Source: Akanthomyces muscarius (taxonomy: Eukaryota; Ascomycota; Sordariomycetes; Hypocreales; Cordycipitaceae). From it: a stretch of DNA of 64,000 nt. The stretch lies in assembly GCF_028009165.1 (NCBI RefSeq), contig NC_079245.1, positions 1,922,001 through 1,986,000 of the forward strand, in the 5' to 3' direction. This document shows, one piece after another, positions 43,499-54,374 of the stretch (its first letter is position 1; each line of letters begins with the position of its first letter). The notes below the pieces were generated by a model. It searched no databases. It was given only the letters and a program-made list of their open reading frames with translations, and had not been told where the DNA came from. Made by a program: the position numbers and the translations under genes.

Positions 43499-46400
43499 TC
43501 AAAGTGCAATTGTCGCAGTGTTTGTGATGGAACTTGCTGCTGAGCTTGGCGTCATGACGAAAACGAGAGTCTCGAGTGTCACAGTGGTTGTGATGGTACT
43601 GGAGCTTCTGGTCAAGGTCGAGGTACAGGTCGAATCACTTGTTGTCGACGACCCAGAATTTGAAGTTTCAGCTGATGTACCAATTGTTGAAGACGGCGTC
43701 GACGTGGCTTCGCTACTCGAATCGGATGTGCTCGAGTCCGAAGTGCTTGAACTCGCGGTGGTCATGGATGAGCTTGTGGATGTGGACAGCGTTTTTGTCA
43801 TTTCCTCGCTGCTGGACTCCGGCGTGCTTGAACTCGTGGTAGCCATAGATGTGCTTGTTGCTGAGGATGGCGTTGTAGTCATCTCCTCACTCTTAGAACT
43901 TGACGTGCTGGGATCCGACGTGTTGGAATCCGACGCGCTAGTCGTGGCTGTGATTGTTGTCGATGATGGCGTTACAGTCGGTTCTTCGCTGGTAGAATCT
44001 GGTGTGGTGGAATCTGGTGTGGTGATTATGGATGTAGTTGTCGTCGGCGACGGTGTCACAGTCCCTGTGTCGCTGCCAGAATCCGACGTGGCTTTAATAG
44101 GTATGGTTGTTGTTGTTAACGACGGCGCTGAAGTCATTTCACTCGTAGAATTTTGCTCGCTGGAATCGGGCGTGCTTGAGTCCGTGGGAGATGTAGATGC
44201 AGTTGTTGTCGAGGACGGCGTCATAGTCATTTCGACAGTAGAGTCTGACGTGCTGGGATCCGATGTGCTGGAGTTGGACGTGCTGGAGTCGGACGTTGGC
44301 GAAGCCGTTGTGGTAGATTCAGGTGTGCTTGAACTTGTGATGTCTATAGGTGTGGCTGTCGATGGAGGCGACACTGAGCTTCCTTCGCTGCTAGAGTCTG
44401 TCGTGCTAGACTCTGTCGTGCTGACATCTGGCAAACTGGACTCTGAAGTGGTTGAGCTTGTGGTAGTCGTAGGTGTACTCGTTGAAGACGGTGCCAAATT
44501 TATTTCGGTGCTGGAGTCCGATGTGCTTGTAGATGTACTTGTTGCTAACGAAGACGTTGAGCTGGTTTCGCTGTTCGAATCGGACACTTCTGAGCTTGTG
44601 GTAGGTGTAGATGTGCTTGCTGATGAGGACGTCGAGGTCGTGTCGCTACTGGAATCTGACGTGATTATAGGTAGGTTTGTCGTTGGAAATGGCATTGAGG
44701 TTACTTCGCTGCCAGGATTCGACGTGCTTGGCGTTTGGCTAGCAGTTGTCAAATTCTCCGTCAACGTGCCCAATAAGAAAGTTGACGTGCTCAAGACAAC
44801 TGTCCTGCGTGAGAGAGCCGATGTGCGCGAGACAGTCGATGCACATAAGATAGTTGACGTGCGAGACTCAGTTGACGTGCTGGTCTTAGTTGAAGTGCTT
44901 GAGGAAATCGGCATGTCAAAAGAAGTTGTGCTCGGCAATTCCGACGTGCTTGAAACACTCGATATACTTGTGGTAATAGGAGTGCTTGAGGGGGTCGGCG
45001 TGCTCAAAGACGTTGAATTGCCTAAGAAGAAGGTAGACGTACTTAAGACAAACGACATGTGCATGACATTTAATGTTCTCGACACAGTTGAAGTGCATGA
45101 GATAGCCGACATGCCCAATTCACTTGATATACTTGCGGTGGTCAACGTACTCGATGCAACCGGTGTGCTCGAGCTGGTGGAGGTGTCCGGTACATCTGAA
45201 GTGCTTGAGGTACTTTGCGGACTTGCGGAACTTGATTTGCTTGAGATATTTGATGTGCTCGGAAAGTCCGAGGTATTTGAGGCACCCGATGTACTTGTGG
45301 TAGTTGAGGTGCTTGAGGCAGGGGTTGTGCTCGATATAGTTGGCGTGCTGGTAAGCTCCGGGGTGCTTGAAGTACTCGATTCGCTTGTAAAGGTCGGCGT
45401 GCTTGAGCTAATTTGTGTGATTGAGAAGTCTGAAGTGCCTGAGGTACTTGATGTACTTGAAGTTGCCGCCGCACTTGAGGTACCCATTGTGCTTGAGGTA
45501 GCTGTAGCGCTTGAAGTGGCTAACGTATTTGAGAGACTTGAGGTCCTTAAGACACTTGATGTACTTGAGGTAGCTTGTGTACTCGAAACGCTCGAGATAT
45601 TCAAGGAGCTTGGGCTTTGCGATGTAGTCCATGTGTCTGAGGTATTGGGGAAGCTTGAGGTGTTTGAAATTGCCAATGGGTTCGAGACGGACGGTGTGCT
45701 CGAGGTATCTGACGAGCCTAACGGGCTTGTGTAGCTCGAAATCGGTGTTTCAGAGGTGCCAGGTTCTGTCGTCGTCAATTTTGACGTTTCCGGCGCACTG
45801 GGAGACTCTGGCAATGTTGAGCTATCTGGGAAAGGTGTAGTGCTGGCCTCGGAGGTAGATGGCGGCGAGCTTAAAGGCGCTGCAGCCGTTGAGCTCGTAC
45901 TCGTAGAGGAATCATCCGTCGGAGAAGCTCGTGTAGAATTGGACGATGTGTCTGGCGCACTGTGGTCTTTTTGTTTGGACGATGAGCTCACGGTCACTAC
46001 GGTCATTGTCGTCCTGAAGGATGACTGCGGAGTAGCTGCGCTGGTGATGGTCCGCGTCTGCAGGCCAGCAGCACTCTCAGTGCTGGTGGTCCCCGACTTC
46101 CCCATGTTTATGCCTCCCTCCGAGCTTGTCTTGCCCGATTTTGCGTCCTGCGACGGGGCCTGTGACGGAGGGGACCTCGATGCGGACTTGCTTTCAGGAT
46201 TGGCTGTCAGTGGACTTGCCCGACTCTCCGGACCGTGGGGCACTACTGCATCGTGGGACCCTTGAGTTATCAAAGTAACAAATGGGATTGTTTCGTAATC
46301 GTATATTGTAAGTGTTGTTCTGCCGGGCACTGTTACTGTCTTGTGGGTCGTCATTGTAGAGTAGATCTGGTGCGGTTCACTGTCAGTCGACGAAGGGGGT

Positions 46401-46679
46401 GGTTGTCCTGTCTCGCTTTCCGCAAAGGTATCAATTGAGGGCCCTTTAAAAATATCTTCTTGTTCCCAAAGTGTTAGCTCTTGGGTTCCCATTGTGGTGC
46501 AGTCGTGTACCCTTGCCTTGGCCAGAACCCTCCACGATGCAAAAGCAGCCCCCATCGACAATAGGCCGAGACTCCCACGATCGCAGGACAGTGACTGTTT
46601 CTATCACAACCGGCAAGTTTTCCGCCTGTACTATAGTACTCGCGAGAGCCAGTGCGGCAGCGTACACAATGCAACACAT
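43499..46679 (-). CDS. Large mucin-like secreted Ser/Thr-rich protein
   Basis: Predicted 1037 residues. Exon 1 is 46679-46511 and exon 2 is 46443-43499. The 67-nt intron (46510-46444) was placed because the frame opening with MCCIVYAAALALASTIVQA, a good signal peptide, does not continue, while a GTACAC donor, a GCTAAC branch-like site and an AAAG acceptor join it to the long frame. The start at 46679 is preferred over an upstream ATG for the same reason. After about 110 ordinary residues (TVPGRTTLTIYDYETIPFVTLI), some 900 residues are mostly Ser and Thr, with a smaller share of Pro, Ala, Asp, Glu. No cysteine-rich module and no clear GPI signal is present; the C terminus is TPSSAASSITNTATIAL. 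Inferred: heavily O-glycosylated wall or matrix protein. An alternative is that the long frame starts at the in-frame ATG at 46561, without a signal. Confidence 0.8.
44760..45113. repeat. Imperfect internal duplication within the mucin-like gene
   Basis: Two copies of roughly 110 bp, about 44760-44871 and 44999-45113. On the minus strand they code similar blocks: TSTVSRT, a basic/Met-containing link, then VLSTSTFFLG or VLSTSTFLLG. They are the least Ser/Thr-uniform parts of the stalk, and each block contains one Cys. Confidence 0.7.
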
Positions 46680-47561
46680 CGCGCTCCTGTCTGCGTCGTT
46701 CGATCGACAGCAGCAACAGAGGCGCGGTAAATTTAGTCTCGGTAACGCACAAATATGTCTAGCAATGATCAGCGCTCCACACATGGGGGTACCGCATTGT
46801 TTCTATTTAAATCAACCAAGTATCAACCAAATTACACATTCCGTCCAGCCGTTTTTGCCAGGGAGAATTAACCTTTGTAGTAGCTGCTTGCGGAACGTGG
46901 CGCACCTGTCCCGGCCGGCTACAAGACAAGAACAGAAATCAGGAACAAAAATATGGAAACAGTTGCCATGAAGTAAAATTCAATCCTTCACACAGAATTT
47001 CGGTAAATTGATATGCGTTAGTATGTTCTTGGTCTCTACTTGGGCAATCCAGTTCTTCTTACTGACGCGACTTACACTGGTGGTAGGGCCGCCACATGTG
47101 GTGCTCGACCTGCCTTGGTCGCGCCAGGATGACAGCGCCACCGAATTCCAGCCAAGGCTCAGAGAGTTCCGAACAGTATTCGGGGTTTCGGACAAGCCCA
47201 AGATTTTAGGGATTCACGAGATGAGAACTGATTAAGTGAGACCGCAGCGGGCACTAGTCACTAAGTCGAGAGCGCTCCAATGAGCAGCGAATATATTTAT
47301 GAGCTAGCGTCAGAACTCGACGGCATGAGTCTAGAACGCTGAGCCGTCAGTAATGGACCGCCACAAAGTTTGTTCCGTACGATGCTGCGTGCAACAAAGA
47401 GGAGCGTCTACGGTAGCTACCACCAGGGTTAGGGTCGCACTCGGCCGTGAACCTCCACATATAAATGGGTCGACAAAAGAGCTTTGGAAGCTTTCATCGC
47501 CACTTACAAACCTTCTGCAAACGCATACATCTAGCATCAGCGCGCGACTCGTGAGACAGAC
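46680..47561. other. Divergent promoter region, mucin-like gene and rtr1
   Basis: 882 nt between divergent start codons. No supported gene; short open frames only. Confidence 0.5.
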
Positions 47562-48368
47562 ATGGAAAGCAAGATCAAGGAGCTCCGGGGCATCCTCAAG
47601 GACTCCGCGGCCGCGCAGCGCGCCGCGGACCCGCGCCAGATTGCCCTCCAGCACGCCAAGGTGATTCAGCACCGCAAGGACATGGAGGCCGAGATTCTCG
47701 ACAGCCTCATCCTGCTGTCCGAGTACCCGCTCGAGCGCGGCGCCTCGCACACGGCGTCGACGCCGGCCGCGTCCGACGTGGCCGCCTTCAAGACACACGT
47801 GCGGCTCTTCCAGCCGTCCGACTACGACGACCTCATCGAGGAGCGGCACGTCAACGGGCTGTGCGGGTACACGCTGTGCCCGCGGCCGCACCGCGACTAC
47901 GGCCCCGGCGGCGGCGAGTGGAAAATTACGCGCAGCGGCATCGTGCGGCGCAGGGACCTCGAGCAGTGGTGCTCGCCGGCGTGCGCCCGCCGCGCCCTCT
48001 ACGTCAAGGTGCAGCTCAGCGAGACGGCCGCGTGGGAGCGCGCCGGCATGCCCGACGTCCGCATCGACCTGCTCGAGGAGGCGCAGCTCAGCAGCGACAT
48101 GGACGCGGCCACGCAGCAGCTGGCAAATTTGCAAATTGAGGAGCAGGAGCGCCAGAGCCGGGACGCTGAGGCGCTGGCGCTCGAGAGGGGAGATCGGCCG
48201 CCGGGGACCGTGGCGGCCGGGGAAAAGCAGAGGGTCAACGTGACGCTCAAGGAAAGGGAGACGACGCAGATGCCGGACGTGTCGAATTTGAGCATTGGCG
48301 ATGCTGATGATCATTTACTCGTCGAGGGCCACAGGGCCCGACTGGGAGGAGACCCTGCCCATCAATGA
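47562..48368 (+). CDS. RTR1: RNA polymerase II CTD phosphatase Rtr1 / RPAP2 homologue
   Basis: Protein of 268 residues, single exon. Rtr1/RPAP2 removes Ser5 phosphate from the C-terminal domain of the largest RNA polymerase II subunit and helps polymerase import. The RTR1 zinc domain is present as CGYTLC (about residues 99-106) and CSPAC (about residues 135-141), with FQPSDYDDLIEERHVNGLCGY before it and ARRALYVKVQLSETAAWER after. A charged helical tail (DMDAATQQLANLQIEEQERQ) follows, and the end, SNLSIGDADDHLLVEGHRA, is a conserved fungal feature. Converges with the ribosomal protein gene, stops 643 nt apart. Confidence 0.93.
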   Translation: MESKIKELRGILKDSAAAQRAADPRQIALQHAKVIQHRKDMEAEILDSLILLSEYPLERGASHTASTPAASDVAAFKTHVRLFQPSDYDDLIEERHVNGLCGYTLCPRPHRDYGPGGGEWKITRSGIVRRRDLEQWCSPACARRALYVKVQLSETAAWERAGMPDVRIDLLEEAQLSSDMDAATQQLANLQIEEQERQSRDAEALALERGDRPPGTVAAGEKQRVNVTLKERETTQMPDVSNLSIGDADDHLLVEGHRARLGGDPAHQ

Positions 48369-49011
48369 GTGGGGGTATGCGGCATGAGGCATAGGCGTTT
48401 GGATTCACTGGCTTGAGATTGGACATGCTGCGTCGGCAGGCAGTTGTATACTTAGCTTACGGTTTACTTTTACGATTTGAGATGAATGATACCCATTGCA
48501 AATGATGTTTCCGTGAGGAAGAAAAAGACATGTGTCGGCACTGAAGGCAATTGTCGACACTGTTCGAGATGATAATAGACCGAGCCTGCCGAGGTTGAAA
48601 ATGTCTTTTTTTCTTTTTCTTGTTGCGTAGCGTATCATTTCGTCTCTGGAAAAATCCACGACAGCATCGAGCTTCAGATTCACATGCACGCACAGCGAGC
48701 ACACAAAGAGCATCCTAACAAGAGGAGACATGGCGATCAAGCCTTCCAGCGAGGGACCAAGCTCTTTCTCTTGCGAGAAAATGCCCGGCCCTCGTCGTCC
48801 AGCGACACCTAGTGGGGGCGAAAAGATCTTTTCTTTGAGTGAGATCTAAGCACTTTCGCTAACCGATCCTTGAGACGCCAAGTCGTCGTAACATCCGCGG
48901 CACTAAAATGGCCATGCAAAAAACCCAAAAAATGTAAAGTGTGTATCAAAATGTTCCCTCGTTCGTGATCCTGCTTTTGAATTTCCCAACGCGACAAATG
49001 AAACGGTTCGC
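48369..49011. other. Intergenic between convergent rtr1 and rps17
   Basis: 643 nt. Probably 3' UTRs; no supported gene. Confidence 0.5.
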
Positions 49012-49510
49012 TTAGTTGTTGCGGCGGTTGCCGAAGCGGCGCTCGGGGCCCTGGGCCTGAGCGACCTGGACGACGTTGACGGGCAGGGAGTCGAACTGAA
49101 AACAGGTTAGGTTTATGGTTTCCTCTTATGGCATTGCCATGGAGAGGGTTTGCTGGAAAACTTACGCCGAGGTGCTTGAGCAGGTCCTTGGTCTCGCCGT
49201 CGACCTGGAGAAGGCCGCCCTCCTGGAGCGAGGGGTCGAGGGCCGAGATCTCGGGGACGTACTGATCTTTGCGCTCACGCTCCTCCTCTTGGAGCTTGAA
49301 GGAGATGCCGCGGACTGGACCACGCTGAATGCGCTTCATCAGATGGGTGGTGTAGCCGGCAATCTTGTTGCGGAGGCGCTTGGAGGCAATGATGGCAATC
49401 TCATCGCAGATGCGCTTGTTGGTCTCGAAGTCGAGGGTCAGGCGGGGGTAGTAACGCTCAATGATGACCTTGGCGGACTTCTTGACGGTCTTGGTGCGGA
49501 CGCGACCCAT
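49012..49510 (-). CDS. rps17: 40S ribosomal protein S17 (eS17)
   Basis: Component of the small cytosolic ribosomal subunit. Exons are 49510-49166 and 49095-49012, giving 142 residues. The sequence is highly conserved from [21 protein letters not shown] through [22 protein letters not shown] to the C-terminal [17 protein letters not shown]. The intron (49165-49096) falls after DLLKHLG in phase 0 and splits the protein just before the last 27 residues. The start is fixed by the conserved MGRVRTK. Just upstream the leader carries an 11-nt homopolymer run (G on +, C in the mRNA). Confidence 0.97.
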
Positions 49511-50017
49511 TTTGGCGGTGTTTGTGTGGTTGTTGGGGGGGGGGGAGTTAATTGAAGTTGTCGTGGGTTGTCAGGAATCGTCTCAAAGCAGCTCTCACGA
49601 AATTTCGACCATCTGGAAATTTGGTGGTGAACGGAATCAGTGGGGCTTCAACGGAGCTTAGGGCTCGCGGTAAGGGTCACCTGCCAGATCACGTGGAGAA
49701 GTCGACTACAATAAACTGGTGCTGGCACAGCAGGTGGGGCATCTAGGAGAAAGCTGATTGAACATAATGTAGTCAGCCCAGTGTCTCCAGATTCGCAGAT
49801 ACCGAGTAGTCTCAGAAGTGTAGGGCCTTTTCAGAATTCGTCTTGAATGTTTTGTTAGTTGCCTGTCACCAGATGATGCTGGCAGAAATCAGAGATGATT
49901 CCCCGAGGCTATGGCTATTTTTAATATGATTTAGAACTCTGCATTCAGGTTTCTATGCTACTGGTACATATTTAAGTGAGATTGCGCCGGCTCCCCTAGA
50001 TATACAATAGTCCTCCA
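49511..50017. other. Promoter of rps17 and 3' flank of mrp51
   Basis: 507 nt; contains the C11 tract and an AT-rich part near 49900-50000. No other gene. Confidence 0.5.
49535..49545 (-). promoter_or_regulatory. C11 tract in the rps17 leader
   Basis: Eleven G on the + strand, thus eleven C in the transcript, about 25 nt upstream of the rps17 ATG. Pyrimidine tracts are frequent in ribosomal protein gene promoters and leaders; a function here is only a suggestion, and such runs are prone to sequencing error. Confidence 0.35.
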
Positions 50018-51385
50018 TTATTTCCGGTATGAGGGCTTGTTCTGCGTTAAATCATCTGCCACGGCCTGCATTCGCTGTGCCGCAGCATCCAGGCCGGCCT
50101 CTTGCGGGCGCAGATCGCGCTTCATGGGGCCGTCATGATACACAGTGCTCTTGCCGCTGTTCTCTTTGGCAATGACTTGCGCTTCGGCACCAGCCTCCTT
50201 GAGCTCAAGAAGAACGCGACCACTGGGGTCGACGCTAGCCGATACAGGCTCAATGTAAGCCTTGGCACCACCGAACGTGGTCGTGTCGAGGTTGGCGATG
50301 CCGTTTGCCGCGTGCCTCGAAGCCCCCTTGCCCTTGGGGTTGCGGGTGTTGAATTCATTGTCGCCGGGCGGAGGGTCGGCTACAAAGCCAGCAACACCGA
50401 GTCTAGGCGGTGTATTGATTGACCGAGGGCTGATCAAGCGAGCCAGCGTGGGTGTGCGGCGACCCTGAGGGCCGTATACCGGATGGTTCTCCATGACAGA
50501 GCCTGTCCGCAGGTAGCTGATACCGGCAGACGGGTGTGTCGTAGGCGGGCCAGCCTTGCCCCAGGGGCTTTCGGCAAGAGGCGGGAAGAGGCTCTGGACA
50601 ACGCCAACGGGCTGACCAAGGGGCGCAAGGTCGAGGAACTTGGAGACGATGGCGTACAAGACGGCTCGGTCGTTTCGCAGGGCACGTAGATACTCTGTAA
50701 ACTGCGCTTCCGTAATGTCGGCCGCTGCCACAGCTGGGGGGGCATCAATGCCCTTCTCCATAGCATAGCTGTTTTGGCGCGCGGTAATGTCCTCCGCAAG
50801 TCCCTTCCTCAGCAGCGCGCGGAATTGAGCGCGCTGCGGGCGAACCTGCTTGTCCAAGTAGCGCATGAACTCGCCCTCTGTCATTCTGGCTAGCCAGGGG
50901 CCCTCATACTTCCAGCGGAGGTGGTCGGCGCGGTCGCCGTCGGTCGCATCGAAGCGCTCTTCGAAAACGGATTTGTTGCCGGGCGTTTCGCGGAGGGTGC
51001 TTCCAGCTTCGGCCCTCTTCTTGGGGATCGACATGGCAATGCGAAGTTCCTGGAACTTTTCGAGCGACAGGGTGTGGTCGGCGGCCGACTCGAAATCCGT
51101 CACGTTCTCCATGGCGTCGATATTCTTGAGGCGGATGAGCGGCGTCGAGGTGTTGAGCGTCGTCTTGAGCGGGAAAGAGCGCTTGAAGCCCCAATCGCCG
51201 TTCTGCCGAGATGATAGAGGTGTGGTGACGGATTGCATCTGCGGCTGTGACTTGGTCATGGACTTGGAGCTCCTGTCGGAGATGTGTTGAAGACCAGCAT
51301 GAGGTTCTGGCAGGGGCTTGGGCATTGAGAACATGCGCGATGATCTCAGGAGCGCCCCGCCGGGCGATACAGCGCGTCCGCCCAT
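50018..51385 (-). CDS. MRP51: Mitochondrial small-subunit ribosomal protein Mrp51 (bS1m)
   Basis: 37S mitoribosome protein, 455 residues, single exon; in yeast Mrp51 is needed for translation initiation on mitochondrial mRNAs. The N terminus (GGRAVSPGGALLRSSRMFSMP) is basic and acid-free, fitting a mitochondrial presequence. Family marks are NGDWGFKRSFPLKTT, TPLIRLKNIDAMENVTDFESAADHTLSLEKFQEL and a central GPWLARMTEGEFMRYL. The C-terminal half is Pro/Gly-rich and less conserved. It is tandem with rps17 and divergent from the tgt gene, sharing a 389-nt promoter region. Confidence 0.9.
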   Translation of the reverse strand: MGGRAVSPGGALLRSSRMFSMPKPLPEPHAGLQHISDRSSKSMTKSQPQMQSVTTPLSSRQNGDWGFKRSFPLKTTLNTSTPLIRLKNIDAMENVTDFESAADHTLSLEKFQELRIAMSIPKKRAEAGSTLRETPGNKSVFEERFDATDGDRADHLRWKYEGPWLARMTEGEFMRYLDKQVRPQRAQFRALLRKGLAEDITARQNSYAMEKGIDAPPAVAAADITEAQFTEYLRALRNDRAVLYAIVSKFLDLAPLGQPVGVVQSLFPPLAESPWGKAGPPTTHPSAGISYLRTGSVMENHPVYGPQGRRTPTLARLISPRSINTPPRLGVAGFVADPPPGDNEFNTRNPKGKGASRHAANGIANLDTTTFGGAKAYIEPVSASVDPSGRVLLELKEAGAEAQVIAKENSGKSTVYHDGPMKRDLRPQEAGLDAAAQRMQAVADDLTQNKPSYRK

Positions 51386-51774
51386 GATGGCAAGTGAGAA
51401 TTACCTGCCGCCTCGCAGATGGGCGATGCAGAGCAATTCGGCGCGAGACAATTGATCGTAATTGGAGCTTGCGAAGGTTAGATGATGTTCTGGCTGTAAG
51501 GAAAATTGATGAAGCTAGCCCAGCTAGAGCCAAATTGCCGTGGTTTGGCCGACGCCCAGGGGCAAGCCGACGTATTTTAGCGGTTACAGTGGGAGCTACA
51601 GCGCTACAAAGCTGTCAAACTCCACTAAACTTTTTTTCTCTCCAGGAGCGTTCCAAAGGCTTCATTGGCAGCAGCAAAGGATCTGGCGCGCCAGCAAAAA
51701 GCTTTCGACTTGCACAAGGCTCTCACCAGTTGCAAGCACACAGTTAGGAAAGGGGTATGTTGGCAGCCCGCAAG
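51386..51774. other. Shared promoter region of mrp51 and tgt
   Basis: 389 nt between divergent start codons of two translation genes. No clear single site was recognised. Confidence 0.5.
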
Positions 51775-53102
51775 ATGGCATCTAGCATATATACCTCGCC
51801 AGCGCTCAAATTTGAGCTGCTTGGGCGTTGCTCTGTGAGTATCATGCGGGCACGTGTCAGCAAACAGGCGCCAACTAACAGGCTGAAAATAGACAACGAG
51901 AGCCAGGGCATCAATTCTTACTTTACCTCATGGGCCGGTCAAGCTTCCTATATTTATGCCTGTTGCCACTCAGGCGTCACTTAAGGGCATCACTCCAGAG
52001 CAGCTAGAGGAAACAAGCTGCCGGCTCTGCCTCAATAATACATATCATCTCGGGCTAAAGCCAGGCCAGGAAGTCCTGGATGCTGTTGGTGGCGCACACA
52101 AGTTCCAGGGATGGAATCATAATATTCTTACAGACAGTGGCGGGTGAGTGCATTCATGCCGGCTATCGAGTGCTCGAATCACTAACACTGGGCAGATTCC
52201 AGATGGTCAGTCTGCTTAAGCTGGCTACCATTACAGAGGAAGGCGTTCGCTTTCTGAGTCCGCACGATGGCTCACCCATGCTACTTACACCAGAGCACTC
52301 CATGTCGCTACAAAACTCGATTGGCAGCGACATCATGATGCAGCTGGACGACGTCATTGTCACGACATCACCAGACAAGGAACGTATGCGAGAGGCCATG
52401 CTGAGAAGTGTGCGCTGGCTCGACAGATGCATTGCCGCGCACAAGAAGCCCGAGACGCAGAACCTCTTTTGCATTATCCAGGGCGGCCTGGACCTCGAGT
52501 TGCGCAAACAGTGCTGCGAGGAAATGGTCGCCAGAGATACGCCGGGCATCGCCATTGGCGGTCTCAGCGGAGGCGAGGCCAAGGCCGACTTTTGCCGCGT
52601 GGTGGAAACCTGCACGGCCAAGCTGCCGGAGCTGAAGCCGCGCTACGTCATGGGCATTGGCTATCCTGAGGATTTAGTGGTCAGCGTCGCCCTGGGTGCC
52701 GACATGTTTGACTGCGTGTGGCCGACGCGGACGGCGCGGTTTGGCAACGCCATTACGAAGCAGGGCGTGCTCAACATTCGCAACGCCAAATTTGGCCAGG
52801 ACTTTGGGCCAATCGAGGAGGGCTGCGGGTGCGAATGCTGTCGCGAGGGCGGCCTGGGCATCACGAGGGCGTACATTTACCACAACACGTCCAAGGAGAC
52901 GGTGGCGGCGCATCTGCTCACCATCCACAACGTCTGGTATCAGCTGAACCTGATGCGCGAGGTGCGTGATGCGATTATTGAGGACAGGTTCCCTGCATAT
53001 ATCCGGGAGTTCTTTGGTGGACTTTATCCAAGCAAGAGCGAGTATCCGGAGTGGGCGGTGGAGAGCTTAAAGATTGTAAATGTAGACTTGCTGGCAGATT
53101 AA
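51775..53102 (+). CDS. Queuine tRNA-ribosyltransferase catalytic subunit (TGT, QTRT1 type)
   Basis: Exchanges guanine 34 for queuine in tRNAs with GUN anticodons; eukaryotes salvage queuine rather than make it. Exons are 51775-51834, 51893-52143 and 52196-53102, giving 405 residues. Marks: [54 protein letters not shown] and [14 protein letters not shown]. Then come [29 protein letters not shown], with the catalytic Asp in the [10 protein letters not shown] segment, and the zinc site CGCECC with its His in the following helix ([10 protein letters not shown]). The first junction gives GRCSTTRARAS and skips the in-frame intron sequence. The partner subunit QTRT2 is not in the window. Baker's yeast lacks this enzyme; fission yeast has it. 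Confidence 0.96.
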
Positions 53103-54374
53103 AGGTTGAAGGCACTGTGGTGGGCATGGAATAGGCGTTGATAGACAAAAGCGTTCGTGTTTGTGATAATACCCTGTAGCAGGTTTTGTGCACGTGAAAG
53201 GCGATTCTAGCATACTAGGTGTCTATTCTCAGTCTGAGTATGATCAAAAAGAATTTTGCGTCGCCGCAAATTGTTGTACATGAGGTTCGACCTACGAATC
53301 ATAGGGATTATAAAGCCAATCTTTCATGTGGTTGTAGGGACAGTATCGTGGGGTATTGTGTCACAGTCGCACTGATATGTAGTGCGCCGTGGCAAGGCTC
53401 GCGCCAAGTCATAAATGTAAATTTGCTACTTGAATTACACATGAGCTCACATAGAATTGAAGACGTTGATTGACATTTAATTTAACTAATTCACATGGGA
53501 AAACAGGGGTGTGCTTGTTTTTGTTTATAGCCTCTCGGGTCAACGCCTTTGTCTGGTGTCACGGTGTACATGTCGCCTGAGGAGATGACGTCGCGCCTCA
53601 AAACAAAGCGACCCGTGGGACAAACTGATCACTGGGGATAATAGGCTGCCAAGAGGAAAAGCAACGGGCAAGCTAATAAATATACCCGAGTTAAAAGGCT
53701 GTAAGGCAGCTAGCACCGAAGGATCTGCCACCTTGAAGCCTACCCACAAGGCCTAGCCAAACGCGCATTTGGTGCGGCCGTGACACGCCATCGACAGCTT
53801 CTGGAATAACAATGGTCCACATAATGCATTTGTAGCTGGGGTTACTGGCCAACCATTTTTACAAACGTGATAGGACGCTTCTGGTCAGAATGAATATAAC
53901 TGGTTTTGTATAATTTTGTTTTGGTATCATTGGTAAAGATGTCCTGGCGTGTCTGTTTGGTTTGAGGCTGCGCTGGCTGTGGTTCGTCGCTGAAACAAAC
54001 GCCTGAGTAGGGTAAGATTATCGAGCAAGACAAGGGACTAAAAAATATGAGAAAAATTGTTGAGCTTAACATCAAGCTAGTGCCGCTTTTCAAATAGTAT
54101 AATAGCAAGCCCGTAGCCAGCCAAGGCAAGGCGGCTGTTGCACAGTTAGACAAGCCAGCCCACTAATACAAACACCACGCACGCCCGGGCCCAGGGGCCA
54201 GGCAGGTTAATAACTTTGGCAAAACAACAACGTTTGGACCCCGCCACCGCCGTCTCTGCACGCAGACGGGACGTTGATCTGTACTCCCAATCGCTATTGC
54301 CTCTTCTCTTCTGATTTCGCAATTATTTCAGACACCAAACCGCCCTTCAGGCCCATGGTCATCTATACAAGGTC
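53103..54374. other. Intergenic, 3' flank of tgt and promoter of hos3-type HDAC
   Basis: About 1.3 kb. No supported gene. A pyrimidine-rich stretch (54290-54345) precedes the HDAC start. A rRNA-like phrase at about 53618-53650 was examined and dropped. Confidence 0.5.

Noticed and set aside
43518..45734. 738-codon open frame on the + strand, opposite the mucin-like gene
   Set aside because: It mirrors the Ser/Thr codons of the minus-strand gene (Val/Glu/Asp/Leu-rich antisense reading). It has no signal peptide or domain, and the sense strand has a signal exon and a splice.
53618..53660. Phrase resembling the large-subunit rRNA motif GGGGATAACAGGCTG
   Set aside because: The similarity covers only about 15 bases, with no further rRNA match on either side; taken as chance.
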